A stretch of DNA of 39,098 nucleotides, from NCBI GenBank assembly GCA_020718845.1, contig DYRG01000021.1:7648-46745 (forward strand), read 5' to 3'. This stretch comes from Thiomargarita sp. (GTDB lineage: Bacteria > Pseudomonadota > Gammaproteobacteria > Beggiatoales > Beggiatoaceae). Below the pieces are notes generated by a model. It was given only the letters and a program-made list of their open reading frames with translations. It had not been told where the DNA came from and did not search any database. Positions 24,629 through 34,123 of this stretch are shown one piece after another; position 1 is the stretch's first letter; each line of letters opens with the position of its first letter. The position numbers and the translations under genes were made by a program.

Positions 24629-25711
24629 TTAACCGTTTTTTAATGGCAAAGTAAAGAAAAAACACGAGCCTTTTTGAGGTTCGCTAATTATACCTACTTC
24701 TCCGCCATGTGCTTCAACAATTCTTTTGACAATTGCTAATCCTAACCCCGTACTTTTTTCTCCACCAGTGGGTTTGCTTCCTAATTTAGAGAAATGCCCA
24801 AATAAACGATGTTGTTTATCTAATGGGATACCCACACCTTCATCAAAAACTGAAATTTTTACTTGGTTCTTTTCTATAGAAAGTTGCACGCGAATTATTG
24901 TATTTTTAGGTGAATATTTAATGCCATTGCTTACTAAATTATCAATCGCTTGCCCAATCCGATCTTTATCAAAAGAAATCAAAAGTTTCTCTGGTAATTC
25001 AGTTTGAATTTGAATGTTTTTTTGTTGCGCAGTTAACGTAATTAAACGAATCCGATAGGCAATGAGTTCTACTAAATCATGTTCTTTAACGTGCAAATCA
25101 AATTTTCCGCTTTCAATGACGCTAATATCTAATAAATCATTTAACGTAAAAAGCATTTCATTGCTCACCTGATGAATAATATTTAGAAACTCTTGTTTGC
25201 TACTTTCATCTAAGGGCGTATTTAAAAGCAATTGACTAAAGCCAATAATTGACGTTAAAGGGTTTCTCAAATCATGAGCCGCCATACCTAAGAATTTGTT
25301 TTTTTGATCATCCAGTTCTAATAATCTTTGTTGATAATCTAAAGTGCGAGCTCCAACGCTTAAACGACTGCGCAGTTCTTCAGGTTGCACTGGTTTTGAA
25401 AGAAAATCATCTGCGCCCGCATCCAATCCCGTTACAATATCTTCTTTAGAGTTTTTGCTGGTTAATAAAATAACATAAATGAAAGGAAGTTTCTCAGTAT
25501 TTTTAATCTTTTGACATAATTCAATTCCATCCATGTTTGGCATCATCCAATCCAATAAAGCCAAACGCGGCGCATTTGCTTTATCTTCAGAAATAATATC
25601 CCACGCTTGTTCTCCATCAATCGCAGAAATAGGTTGATACCCCCAACTCGTTAGCCATTCTTCTAGCATTAAACGAGAAATCATCGCGTCTTCAGCAATT
25701 AGCACTTTCAT
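24629..25711 (-). CDS. Response-regulator/histidine-kinase fusion
   Basis: 360 residues, no membrane helix. Receiver domain 1-120 with phospho-acceptor D54 (ALLDWMMPNMDG) and K106 (FLSKP); then dimerisation/phospho-acceptor helix FLGMAAHDLRNPLTSIIGF with H146; then a HATPase domain with the N-box DRIGQAIDNLVSNGIKYSP, FDEGVGIP and STGLGLAIVKRIVEAHGGEV. Such REC-HisKA-HATPase proteins take phosphate from an upstream relay and signal onward. Its start overlaps the stop of the hybrid kinase gene by ATGA, so the two are translationally coupled and probably act in one pathway. No DNA-binding output is present; the final target is unknown. Confidence 0.92.
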   Translation of the reverse strand: MKVLIAEDAMISRLMLEEWLTSWGYQPISAIDGEQAWDIISEDKANAPRLALLDWMMPNMDGIELCQKIKNTEKLPFIYVILLTSKNSKEDIVTGLDAGADDFLSKPVQPEELRSRLSVGARTLDYQQRLLELDDQKNKFLGMAAHDLRNPLTSIIGFSQLLLNTPLDESSKQEFLNIIHQVSNEMLFTLNDLLDISVIESGKFDLHVKEHDLVELIAYRIRLITLTAQQKNIQIQTELPEKLLISFDKDRIGQAIDNLVSNGIKYSPKNTIIRVQLSIEKNQVKISVFDEGVGIPLDKQHRLFGHFSKLGSKPTGGEKSTGLGLAIVKRIVEAHGGEVGIISEPQKGSCFFFTLPLKNG

Positions 25712-28700
25712 TTTAAAAATGTATCCCAGTCAATCGTAAGCCAATGTTGTTTCAGTTGTTCAAATTCTGTTTTAAGTAAAGGTAAAGTTTCTTTAGCTTT
25801 TTCAATGTGTTGCTTTTTAATGGCTTGTTCTCCATAAAAAGCACATTCTCCTAAACGGAGCGCGCCCATATTTCGAGATTCTCCTTTAATTGAATGGAAG
25901 ATTCGTTCGGTGGTTTTCAAATCATTTAAGGTTTCTAAAAGTTGAAAAAGTTTATTAATTTGTAGTTCAGTATCTTCGGTAAAAATTGCTACCACTTTTT
26001 TGAGCAAATTCAAATTACCAATCACCACTCGACGTAATTGTTGTTCATCAAAAACAGGCAAGTCTTTGAAATCAACAATCACAGTAATTTCTTGAATAGG
26101 TGATGGCTGTGTTGAAATCACAGGTTCAACCACTATTTTCGGATGATAATATTTGTTAATTAACGCCGATAATTGATCAATTCCAAAAGGTTTTGCCAAA
26201 TAGTCATTCATCCCCGCCGTTAAACAACGTTCTTTGTCTTCTTTCATTGCATTTGCAGTAACCGCAATAATAGGCGTTGGCGTGGTAATATTGTACTCTT
26301 TTTCGTAATGTCGAATCCACTGAGTTGTTTCAAAACCATCCATTTCTGGCATTTGCACATCCATTAAGATTAAATCATAATTTTTCTTTGCTTGAATTGC
26401 GGTTTGCCAGATTTGTAATGCTTGCCGTCCAGTAGTTGCCATATCTATTTGACAATGCAATCGATGCAACATATTTGCAGCAACCATTGAATTGATTTCA
26501 TTATCTTCGGTTAATAAAACCCGAATGGGATGCGTATCTGGAGTTTCTATTATTTCAATTTTAGGAACAACTGGAGAATATTGTTTTAAAACAGGATGAG
26601 TAATATGTGTTGATAAATTAAGCCATTTTGGGGGAGCTTTTTGTTTCTGATATTCTGCGTACAAACACTCTAAAACATATTGAAATTGCGTTTTTGATAA
26701 AGGCTTAAACAAATAACCAGAGAAACCATTTGCTACCAAATGTTCATTATCTGGAATATTTGCGGCGGATGATAACATCACCAAACACAAATTATCAAAT
26801 GCTGGATTTTGACGAATTTGCATTCCCAAACGTAAGCCATCCATATTTGGCATCAAATAATCTACAATTGCCAACCAATAAGGATTTCCCGCGATTTGAG
26901 CCGCATTTAAGGCTTGCAAAGCGATTTCACCCTCTGCAACAGCCGTGCATTGTACTTTCATACTATTTAATTGCTCAGTTAAAATGTGTCGATTGATTGG
27001 ATTATCATCTATTACCAATACTTGAGTGTGAGCAATATCTTCACGAGGTTGAGAAGAATTTTCTAATGGTGAATCAGGGAGTTTTTCTATCGGCAAAGGT
27101 AATGTAAAACGAAAAATTGAACCTTTATTTAAAGAGCTACTTACACTAATATGTCCACCCATTAATTCCACTAATTGATGACAAATCGTTAAACCTAAAC
27201 CAGAACCTCCAAAACGTCGAGTAGTTGAAGTATCTGCTTGGGTAAATTTCTCAAAGATTTTTTGTAATTGTCCATGAGGAATTCCAATGCCAGTATCTTC
27301 AATTTGAAATGAAATATGTGCAATATGATTATGTGAAGAAGTTTGTTTTGAACAAGTCACGCTGACTAATACATGACCATGCTCAGTAAATTTAATCGCA
27401 TTTCCAATCAAATTCGTTAAAATTTGCCGTAATCTTCCCGCATCTGCTTTCACACCTCGAGGTGTATTGGGAGAAAAATGCACTAACATTTCTAATCCTT
27501 TTGCAGACGCATTCATTCCGAGCAAACGACTAACATCTAAAACCGCTGTTTCTAAATCAAAAACAGTGGGTTCTAAAACTAATTTTCCTGCTTCAATTTT
27601 TGAGAAATCTAAAATATCATTTAATAATGTTAATAACGCATGAGCGGATCGATGAATGGTTGTGGCATATTCAAGTTGTTTATTGCCTAATTCAGTGGTT
27701 AAAAGCAATTCTGTCATTCCAATCACCCCATTCATTGGAGTACGAATTTCATGGCTCATATTTGCAAGAAATTCACTTTTTGCTTGAGCAGCAGCTTCTG
27801 CGGATTCTTTAGCGCGTTGCAATATAATTTCAGTATGTTTTTGTTCAGTGATGTCGCGTCCAACTGCTTGATTTTCAAGGTGAACTTTATGATCATCAAT
27901 TAAAGCTCGATAAATCCATTGTTGCCATCGAATATCGCCATTTGGTAATACAATTTGATGTTCGATGGTAATCATTGGTTGAAATGCACCTAACAAATTA
28001 AGTTGTTCATCAACTTCTTCACGATCTTCGGGTTGTAAAATAGAAAGAAATTGTTTGCCTAACAAATCGATTTCATTCTTTTGTAAATAACGGCAATAGG
28101 CTTTATTTGCAAACGTAATAACTCCATTTGGGAGAAATCGACAAATCAATTCAGTTTGATCTTGAACAATTGCTCGATATTGAGCTTCACGAGATTGCAA
28201 TGCTCGCGTCATATTTTCACTACGTTCATCTGCGCGTCGAGCTAATAGCAACATAATTAAAATAAAAGCACTAAAAATACAAAAGATAATGACCACTTGA
28301 TCCCAAACATCTTGTTGTTGATTTTTAAATAATGCTTTAGGATAAATTGCAATTAAATTCCACTGTGTGTTGGGCACGGGCATTTCAATTAGAATGCGAT
28401 GTTGTTGATCGGTGGTTAAATAAGTTTTCTCGCCTGGTTTTAATTCGTGAGTAAAACGGGTGCTTACTTCGATGCGGTTTTTCTCGAGTCGATCAACTAA
28501 CATTAATTCATAACTATGTGGTCGACCATCGCGGAGAAACTTTGAAAGAACAGTGGGACGAAAACTTAAACAAAACCAACCATTTGTTTTAGACGTGTAC
28601 CAATATGATGCAACATCAAAATGGTGTGATTCGCTATCAAAATAAATATATAATGCGCGATTAGAAGTAAAACGTTCTTTGAATTGTTTTTCGCTAGAAC

Positions 28701-29088
28701 ATAATTCACCCACGGGGGATTCAAAATGATCTAAAAGTGGGCGACCGCTGGGATTTGAAATACTAAACGCTAAGGAGGTTGGAAAGTAATCTTTAATCAA
28801 ACGAGAAAGTTCTGTATGAGTTTGATTATTATCGGGTTTTTCTGTCAATAACCCGAGCATATCAGCATGATGACGTACAAATAATTCAACGCGGCGTTGT
28901 TCTTCGAGTAAAAAATGATTAATTTGATTTGTCACCCCTTGCAACGCCGTTTGGGCGGACAAGCGCTGATGCTGACGAAAATCTTCCAAACGGGCTTGAC
29001 CAATCCAACTGAGCACAATTACCAATAAAATCAGCGTACCGATACTAAATTCAAACACATACGATTTCGAAAACTTTAACTTTTTCAT
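25708..29088 (-). CDS. Membrane hybrid sensor histidine kinase (sensor-PAS-HisKA-HATPase-REC-REC-Hpt)
   Basis: 1126 residues. TM1 about 13-30 and TM2 about 263-284 flank a ~230-residue periplasmic sensor region resembling a Cache-type domain. A PAS domain lies about 297-415, then HisKA with H446 in NMSHEIRTPMNG and HATPase with NAIKF, DTGIGIP and GGSGLGLTI. Receiver 1 (about 688-805) has D743 (AIVDYLMPNMDG) and K795; receiver 2 (about 854-980) has D910 (LILMDVQMPEMDG) and K967. The C-terminal Hpt domain has H1065 in HSIKGESRNMGA. All phospho-relay residues are intact. It resembles BarA-type kinases but has two receivers. Probably passes phosphate to the downstream REC-kinase. The ligand is unknown. 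Confidence 0.93.
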   Translation of the reverse strand: MKKLKFSKSYVFEFSIGTLILLVIVLSWIGQARLEDFRQHQRLSAQTALQGVTNQINHFLLEEQRRVELFVRHHADMLGLLTEKPDNNQTHTELSRLIKDYFPTSLAFSISNPSGRPLLDHFESPVGELCSSEKQFKERFTSNRALYIYFDSESHHFDVASYWYTSKTNGWFCLSFRPTVLSKFLRDGRPHSYELMLVDRLEKNRIEVSTRFTHELKPGEKTYLTTDQQHRILIEMPVPNTQWNLIAIYPKALFKNQQQDVWDQVVIIFCIFSAFILIMLLLARRADERSENMTRALQSREAQYRAIVQDQTELICRFLPNGVITFANKAYCRYLQKNEIDLLGKQFLSILQPEDREEVDEQLNLLGAFQPMITIEHQIVLPNGDIRWQQWIYRALIDDHKVHLENQAVGRDITEQKHTEIILQRAKESAEAAAQAKSEFLANMSHEIRTPMNGVIGMTELLLTTELGNKQLEYATTIHRSAHALLTLLNDILDFSKIEAGKLVLEPTVFDLETAVLDVSRLLGMNASAKGLEMLVHFSPNTPRGVKADAGRLRQILTNLIGNAIKFTEHGHVLVSVTCSKQTSSHNHIAHISFQIEDTGIGIPHGQLQKIFEKFTQADTSTTRRFGGSGLGLTICHQLVELMGGHISVSSSLNKGSIFRFTLPLPIEKLPDSPLENSSQPREDIAHTQVLVIDDNPINRHILTEQLNSMKVQCTAVAEGEIALQALNAAQIAGNPYWLAIVDYLMPNMDGLRLGMQIRQNPAFDNLCLVMLSSAANIPDNEHLVANGFSGYLFKPLSKTQFQYVLECLYAEYQKQKAPPKWLNLSTHITHPVLKQYSPVVPKIEIIETPDTHPIRVLLTEDNEINSMVAANMLHRLHCQIDMATTGRQALQIWQTAIQAKKNYDLILMDVQMPEMDGFETTQWIRHYEKEYNITTPTPIIAVTANAMKEDKERCLTAGMNDYLAKPFGIDQLSALINKYYHPKIVVEPVISTQPSPIQEITVIVDFKDLPVFDEQQLRRVVIGNLNLLKKVVAIFTEDTELQINKLFQLLETLNDLKTTERIFHSIKGESRNMGALRLGECAFYGEQAIKKQHIEKAKETLPLLKTEFEQLKQHWLTIDWDTFLK

Positions 29089-29177
29089 CGACCGAGCCTA
29101 ACCTGACTGCCTTTCTTGGAACGTAATTGTTATGATAACAAGGATAGCAAAAACGCCTTCACCTTTGGACTTTAATT

Positions 29178-31220
29178 ATGCAACAAACTCACAAAAGAAC
29201 GATTTTAATGACCAGCGCGCTTCCTTACGCGAATGGACCGATTCATTTAGGACACCTTGTCGAATACATTCAAACCGACATTTGGGCGCGTTTTCAGCGT
29301 TTGCGTGGACATGAAGCCTATTATGTGTGTGCCGACGATGCGCACGGTACGCCAATTATGCTTCGTGCTCAACTCGAGGGCATCTCGCCTGACGAACTCG
29401 TCGCCAAAATGACCCTTCTCCATCAAGCTGATTTCGCCGATTTCGCCATTCATTTCGACAATTATTATTCAACACATTCGCCCGAAAATCGCCATTTCGC
29501 CGAACATATTTATTGCGGTTTGCGTGATAAAGGTCATATCGAACGCCGTTTAATTCGCCAAGCCTTTGATCCCATTAAACAAATGTTTTTACCCGATCGT
29601 TTCATTCGCGGCGAATGTCCTAAATGTGGCGCGAAAGATCAATACGGCGATAATTGCGAAGTGTGTGGTGCAACTTATTTGCCCACTGAATTGAAAAACC
29701 CTGTTTCTGCGATTTCTGGCGCGACCCCGATTGATAAAGAATCTGAGCATTTGTTTGTTAAATTAGGTGATTTTGAGGAAATGCTTAAACAATGGATGAA
29801 CAACGGATCATTACAACCCGCCGTCATTCACAAATTAAGCGAATGGTTTGAAGCGGGATTACAATCTTGGGATATTTCTCGTGATGCACCTTATTTTGGT
29901 TTTGAAATCCCCGATGCGCCAAATAAATATTTCTACGTTTGGTTAGACGCACCGATTGGTTATTTAGCAAGTTTCAAAAATCTTTGTGATAGAAACGGAC
30001 TTGATTTTGATCATTTCTGGAAACCCGATAGCACTGCGGAAGTTTATCATTTCATTGGAAAAGATATTATTTATTTCCACGCGCTTTTTTGGCCCGCATT
30101 ATTATTTGGAGGAGATTTCCGCAAACCGACCGCGATTTTTGCGCATGGTTTCTTAACTGTCGATGGTCAAAAAATGTCGAAATCTCGCGGGACTTTTATT
30201 ACGGCGCGGAGTTATTTAAATCATTTGAATCCAGAGTATTTGCGTTATTATTTTGCCGCTAAATTAGCTTCTGGAATTGATGATATCGACTTGAATTTAG
30301 AAGATTTTTCAAATCGTGTGAATGCGGATTTAGTGGGTAAAGTGGTGAATATTGCAAGCCGTTGTGCGGGTTTCATTACGAAAAATTTTGCAGGTCAATT
30401 AGCATCAGAATTACACAAACCAGATTTATTTGAACAATTCATTTCAAAAGGTGAAGAAATTGCTCAAGATTATGAAAATCGCGATTATAGCAAAGCGGTT
30501 CGTGAAATCATGGCGTTGGCAGATAAAGCAAACCAATACATCGACGAATTTAAACCTTGGGTAATTGCCAAACAAGCGGGTCAAGAACATTTATTACAAA
30601 GTGTTTGTACACAGGGTTTGAATTTATTTAATGTCATGATGGGTTATTTGCAACCGATTTTACCCGTAATGGCACAAAAAGTTGAATTGTTTTTAAATTC
30701 ACCGATTACTTGGCAACCTCAACCATTACTTTCTCATCAAATTGCTACATTTCAACCGTTAATGATGCGCTTAGATTCAAAACAACTTGACGCAATGTTG
30801 AATGAAAATAAACCTTTAACTCCTGTCGAAGAAAAGCCTAAGAAAGCCGCGAAAAAAGTTGAAGTGCCCGCCTTTGAACCGATCAAAGAAAATATTGATG
30901 TTGATTTGTTTGGAAAAATCGATTTGAGAGTGGCGAGAATCGTTGAAGCAAATTTAGTGGAAGGCGCAGACAAATTATTACAACTTACTTTAGATGTTGG
31001 CGAAGGAAAAACGCGCAATGTTTTCGCAGGAATTAAATCCGCTTATTCTGATCCGAGTGTTTTAAAAGATCGTCACGTTGTAATGGTTGCAAACTTAGCA
31101 CCGCGTCAAATGAAATTTGGTTTGTCAGAAGGGATGGTTTTAGCCGCTGGCGATGGTAAAGGAGGCTTATTTCTCGTTTCTCCCGATTCAGGTGCGCAAG
31201 CGGGTAATCGTGTGAAATAA
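29178..31220 (+). CDS. metG: Methionyl-tRNA synthetase MetG
   Basis: Class I synthetase charging tRNA-Met and initiator tRNA. 680 residues, like E. coli MetG. HIGH-type motif as HLGH (23-26 in GPIHLGHL), zinc knuckle [23 protein letters not shown] at 332-336 ([11 protein letters not shown]), an anticodon-binding helical domain, a Lys/Ala/Pro linker around 555-570, and a C-terminal EMAP/Arc1p-like tRNA-binding dimerisation domain ([46 protein letters not shown]). It is divergent from the hybrid kinase gene. Confidence 0.98.
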   Translation: MQQTHKRTILMTSALPYANGPIHLGHLVEYIQTDIWARFQRLRGHEAYYVCADDAHGTPIMLRAQLEGISPDELVAKMTLLHQADFADFAIHFDNYYSTHSPENRHFAEHIYCGLRDKGHIERRLIRQAFDPIKQMFLPDRFIRGECPKCGAKDQYGDNCEVCGATYLPTELKNPVSAISGATPIDKESEHLFVKLGDFEEMLKQWMNNGSLQPAVIHKLSEWFEAGLQSWDISRDAPYFGFEIPDAPNKYFYVWLDAPIGYLASFKNLCDRNGLDFDHFWKPDSTAEVYHFIGKDIIYFHALFWPALLFGGDFRKPTAIFAHGFLTVDGQKMSKSRGTFITARSYLNHLNPEYLRYYFAAKLASGIDDIDLNLEDFSNRVNADLVGKVVNIASRCAGFITKNFAGQLASELHKPDLFEQFISKGEEIAQDYENRDYSKAVREIMALADKANQYIDEFKPWVIAKQAGQEHLLQSVCTQGLNLFNVMMGYLQPILPVMAQKVELFLNSPITWQPQPLLSHQIATFQPLMMRLDSKQLDAMLNENKPLTPVEEKPKKAAKKVEVPAFEPIKENIDVDLFGKIDLRVARIVEANLVEGADKLLQLTLDVGEGKTRNVFAGIKSAYSDPSVLKDRHVVMVANLAPRQMKFGLSEGMVLAAGDGKGGLFLVSPDSGAQAGNRVK

Positions 31221-31232
31221 ATTTTATAGTTT

Positions 31233-31268
31233 AAGACTGCCACTTCAAAGAAATGACAGTCTTTTAGT
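31233..31268 (+). terminator. Terminator of metG
   Basis: Arms AAGACTG (31233-31239) and CAGTCTT (31257-31263) with partial pairing inside the loop, followed by TTTAG; it starts 13 bases after the metG stop. Confidence 0.6.
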
Positions 31269-31280
31269 GAACATAACAAA

Positions 31281-31318
31281 AAAACAGAATACAAAGTGTC
31301 TCAATTGTATTCTGTTTT
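31281..31318. terminator. Strong terminator for fccB, probably bidirectional
   Basis: Perfect 14-base arms AAAACAGAATACAA (31281-31294) and TTGTATTCTGTTTT (31305-31318) with a 10-base loop. On the minus strand a T-run follows; on the plus strand TTTTGATTTGATTTT follows. It lies between the ends of metG and fccB. Confidence 0.75.
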
Positions 31319-31334
31319 GATTTGATTTTAATGA

Positions 31335-32627
31335 CTAACCAAACATATCTTCGGTGATGTTATTAAACCAGCTTAGACCATAAAGCATTTCACGTTTGCG
31401 GTCTTCGGCGGAAGCGTCTTTGGCTGACACGCCGCCCGCGCCTTGAACGGGTGCAATGCTGTTGTCGTCGGCTTTGTAGTTATAAACTGCGGCAACCGAA
31501 ATTCCGTAATCATGTCCAACGATGCTGTAGCAAGTGTTCACATACGCGGGGGCGACCATTTCTTTGCCTTGCAAGGCGGCGACAATCGCGGCGGCGCACA
31601 CTTTCGCTTGAGAGTTAGCGGCATAGGCTGCTTTAGGCATTGCGTCTGCCATGCACGCATCACCAATCACATGAACGTCTTTGGCTTGGCTGGATTCGAA
31701 GGTTTTGCGATTGACGGGACACCAGCCCGCGTCGTTGGTTAAACCTAAAGCAGTGGCGATTTTACCCGCGCTTTGAGGGGGAATAACGTTGACGACCGCG
31801 CCGACAATTTCATCGCCCATTTCACCCGCGTAGACGGCGTTTTTGGCGGCATCGACACGAGAAACTTTGCCTTGATTTGCCGCAGAACGCCATTCGATCA
31901 ATGACTTATCTGTGCCGTAACCGTACAATTCTTTCCACGCTTGTTCGAACAAACCTTTTTTCGCAAAATCATCTTTTGCATCTAAAACAATGACTTTTGA
32001 TTTAGGTTTGTGGTGTTTGAGGTATTGTGCGACCAAACTGGCGCGCTCGTAAGGTCCGGGAGGGCAACGGAAAGGATTGGCGGGTGCAGTGATTAAAACC
32101 ACGCCGCCGTCTGGCATCGCTTCGAGTTGTTTGCGCAATAACGCGGTTTGAGGACCGGCTTTCCATGCGTGAGGCATTTTTTCGGAAGCGGCTTCGTCGT
32201 ACCCTTCGACCGCGCCCCATTTCATGTCGACCCCAGGGGAAACGACTAATTTGTCATAATTCAAAGACTTATCGCCAACTTTGATGGTTTTAGCGTTTAA
32301 ATCACCGCCAGTGACTTCGCCGATAATAACGTTAATCCCATGTTTTTTAAGGCGTTCATAGTTAAATTTGATGGATTCAATTTTGCGATCGCCGCCGATG
32401 ACTTCGTTGCTCATAAAGCAAGTGAAATAATCTGCGTTTCTTTCGATTAACGTGACATCTAAAGAATTATCCATTTTTTTCAAATACTTAGCAGCGATTG
32501 TGCCGCCCGCGCCGCCACCGATCACAATAACTTTTTGACCTGCGCCTTTCGCAATGTAAGGGATGCTGATTAAGCCCGCTGCCATTGAACCGAGTGCAGT
32601 GGTTTTGAGAAACTCTCTACGATTCAT
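31335..32627 (-). CDS. fccB: Flavocytochrome c sulfide dehydrogenase, flavoprotein subunit FccB
   Basis: 430 residues. Tat signal with NRREFLK and a hydrophobic stretch ending at AKG. FAD-binding VIVIGGGAGGTIAAKYL (33-49). C70 in DYFTCFMSNEVIGG matches the Cys that covalently binds FAD in Allochromatium FccB. The redox cysteine pair is present as C188 (FRCPPGPYERA) and C366 (NTCYSIVGHDYG). The IGDAC motif contacts the flavin. The enzyme oxidises sulfide to polysulfide/sulfur in the periplasm and passes electrons to FccA. Last gene of the operon, starting 11 bp after fccA; GGAGAAC precedes the ATG. Base composition is visibly more GC-rich than the surrounding genes. Confidence 0.95.
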   Translation of the reverse strand: MNRREFLKTTALGSMAAGLISIPYIAKGAGQKVIVIGGGAGGTIAAKYLKKMDNSLDVTLIERNADYFTCFMSNEVIGGDRKIESIKFNYERLKKHGINVIIGEVTGGDLNAKTIKVGDKSLNYDKLVVSPGVDMKWGAVEGYDEAASEKMPHAWKAGPQTALLRKQLEAMPDGGVVLITAPANPFRCPPGPYERASLVAQYLKHHKPKSKVIVLDAKDDFAKKGLFEQAWKELYGYGTDKSLIEWRSAANQGKVSRVDAAKNAVYAGEMGDEIVGAVVNVIPPQSAGKIATALGLTNDAGWCPVNRKTFESSQAKDVHVIGDACMADAMPKAAYAANSQAKVCAAAIVAALQGKEMVAPAYVNTCYSIVGHDYGISVAAVYNYKADDNSIAPVQGAGGVSAKDASAEDRKREMLYGLSWFNNITEDMFG

Positions 32628-32638
32628 CTGTTGTTCTC

Positions 32639-33313
32639 CTATTTAGCTTTTTTGTCTTGTTGGCTGGCGTAGAAATGTGCGACTTCCTCTAAAGATTTAT
32701 CGCCATTATCTTTGATCATTGCGTTTAAGCGTTTAGCCATTTTCTCAGGCATTTCACGTTTTTTCGCATTAAAATCAGCCATTTGGAATTGTAAGTAGGG
32801 CAACCATTGACCCGCTAAAATGGAAGAACCGTCTTCATCTTTGAAACCGCCTTCTTCATGGCATTTTTCACAGTTATCTTTATGGAGTTTCTTACCTGCT
32901 TTAACTTTTGCAGGGTCAGTTTTTTGAGCAACGCGGACAAATTTTTGTGTGACGAAATAATTTGCCATTTCCGCGATGTCTTCGTCGGTGTAGCCTTTTG
33001 CCAAACGCCCCATGACGGTTGAAGGACGTTTGCCTTCACGATAGGCTTTCATTGCGTCGGTGAAGGTGTCGATCGCCATGCCAGAGATGGTTGGGGTTGC
33101 GGGACCGAGGCTCGATCCGCCTTGACCATGACAGCCCACGCAAGTGTTCGCCAACATTAAACCCCGCGGTGAAACGGGTTTAGCGGCGGTGGCGGTTTTC
33201 TTTTTTTTTTTGTCATCGTCTTTATCATCATCTTTCGACGCGAATGCGGACGGCGCGTTAAACAACAGCCCACAACAAGCCATTGCCAGCGCGGAAGTAC
33301 GGAGATGTTTCAT
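32639..33313 (-). CDS. fccA: Flavocytochrome c sulfide dehydrogenase, di-haem cytochrome subunit FccA
   Basis: 224 residues with signal peptide (cleavage after PSAFA, about 25). Two class I c-type domains with haem motifs CVGCH (58-62) and CEKCH (148-152); likely Met ligands are downstream in each half. This two-domain layout next to FccB identifies it as the electron-accepting subunit. The mature N-terminus has an odd Asp/Lys stretch (about 27-39) encoded in part by a run of eleven A residues on the coding strand (33201-33211). AAGGAGG precedes the ATG. It sits between a NapC/NirT-type cytochrome gene and fccB in one transcription unit. Confidence 0.9.
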   Translation of the reverse strand: MKHLRTSALAMACCGLLFNAPSAFASKDDDKDDDKKKKKTATAAKPVSPRGLMLANTCVGCHGQGGSSLGPATPTISGMAIDTFTDAMKAYREGKRPSTVMGRLAKGYTDEDIAEMANYFVTQKFVRVAQKTDPAKVKAGKKLHKDNCEKCHEEGGFKDEDGSSILAGQWLPYLQFQMADFNAKKREMPEKMAKRLNAMIKDNGDKSLEEVAHFYASQQDKKAK

Positions 33314-33356
33314 GTGTTGCCTCCTTTAGGGGTTTATGGAAATTACGTTGGTCATT

Positions 33357-33968
33357 CTAAGACTTTTTCTCAGATGTTTCAGGTTTTTTATCATCATCGG
33401 ACGTTTTTTGGGGTTCTTCGGGTTCGTCGGGTTCGGTGTGGGCGATGCCTTTATGACATTCGATACAAGTTTTGCCTTCTTCTTGGGCACGAGTGTGTTT
33501 TTTACGCGCACTTCCGTCTTGATCTTCGAGTTTCATCGCGTCCCAACTGTGGCAATTACGACATTCTCTCGAATCACTGGCTTTCATTTTATCCCACACG
33601 GCGTTTGCCATTTGCCAACGACGGGCTTCGTATTTTTCGGGTGTTGAGATTGTGCCCATGACTTCGTGATAAACGTCTTTGGCAGCCATCACTTTGGCGA
33701 AGAGTTTTGGACCCAATTGTTTGGGAACGTGGCAATCCGCGCAGCCAACCCGCACGCCGATCCGATGCGAATAGTGAGAGGTTTTCTTTAATTCTTCCAA
33801 ATTAACTTTCATGGTGTGACAACTGGTACAAAATTCAGTTGTGTTGGTGGCATCGAGCGCGGCACTAAATACGACGGTAAAAATTGCTCCGGCGGTAAAG
33901 ATTGCAAGCGCATAAATGGCGATGGTTCGAGTGGAGCGGCGGGGATTATCCGACTTTTGCTCTGGCAT
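33357..33968 (-). CDS. NapC/NirT-type membrane-anchored tetrahaem cytochrome c
   Basis: 203 residues. One N-terminal helix (about 16-37) anchors a periplasmic domain with four haem motifs: CTSCH (47-51), CADCH (76-80), CRNCH (136-140) and CIECH (168-172). HTMKVNLEELKKTSHYSHRIG and GVRVGCADCHVPKQLGPKLFAK are hallmarks of the NapC/NirT/NrfH family, which pass electrons between the quinone pool and periplasmic enzymes. The C-terminal 30 residues are a charged, low-complexity tail. First gene of the operon with fccA (43 bp) and fccB; GAGGAG precedes the ATG. Functionally it may connect FccAB to quinone. It has no nitrate or nitrite reductase neighbour. Confidence 0.9.
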   Translation of the reverse strand: MPEQKSDNPRRSTRTIAIYALAIFTAGAIFTVVFSAALDATNTTEFCTSCHTMKVNLEELKKTSHYSHRIGVRVGCADCHVPKQLGPKLFAKVMAAKDVYHEVMGTISTPEKYEARRWQMANAVWDKMKASDSRECRNCHSWDAMKLEDQDGSARKKHTRAQEEGKTCIECHKGIAHTEPDEPEEPQKTSDDDKKPETSEKKS

Positions 33969-34123
33969 TCTGGTTCTCCTCAGATGATGGGGGCTACTTT
34001 ATGGTAAGATGTTACTCTTATTTAAGACAAACGAACCCATTGTACAAAAAAGTCACTAGAGTACAAATAATAAAATTCTATAACCTGCACGTCTTCCCTT
34101 TAGGAAAACCACATTTCACCCGC

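Noticed and set aside
33305-33661. Open frame opposite the tetrahaem cytochrome gene
   Set aside because: Antisense to a clear four-haem protein, with no ribosome site and low-complexity Phe/Arg content.
33902-34123. N-terminal extension of the WD40 protein by 74 residues
   Set aside because: It overlaps the start of the divergent tetrahaem cytochrome gene and the shared promoter region, and its translation (many Trp/Tyr, no domain) looks non-coding. The typical basic-TM start begins at 34124.
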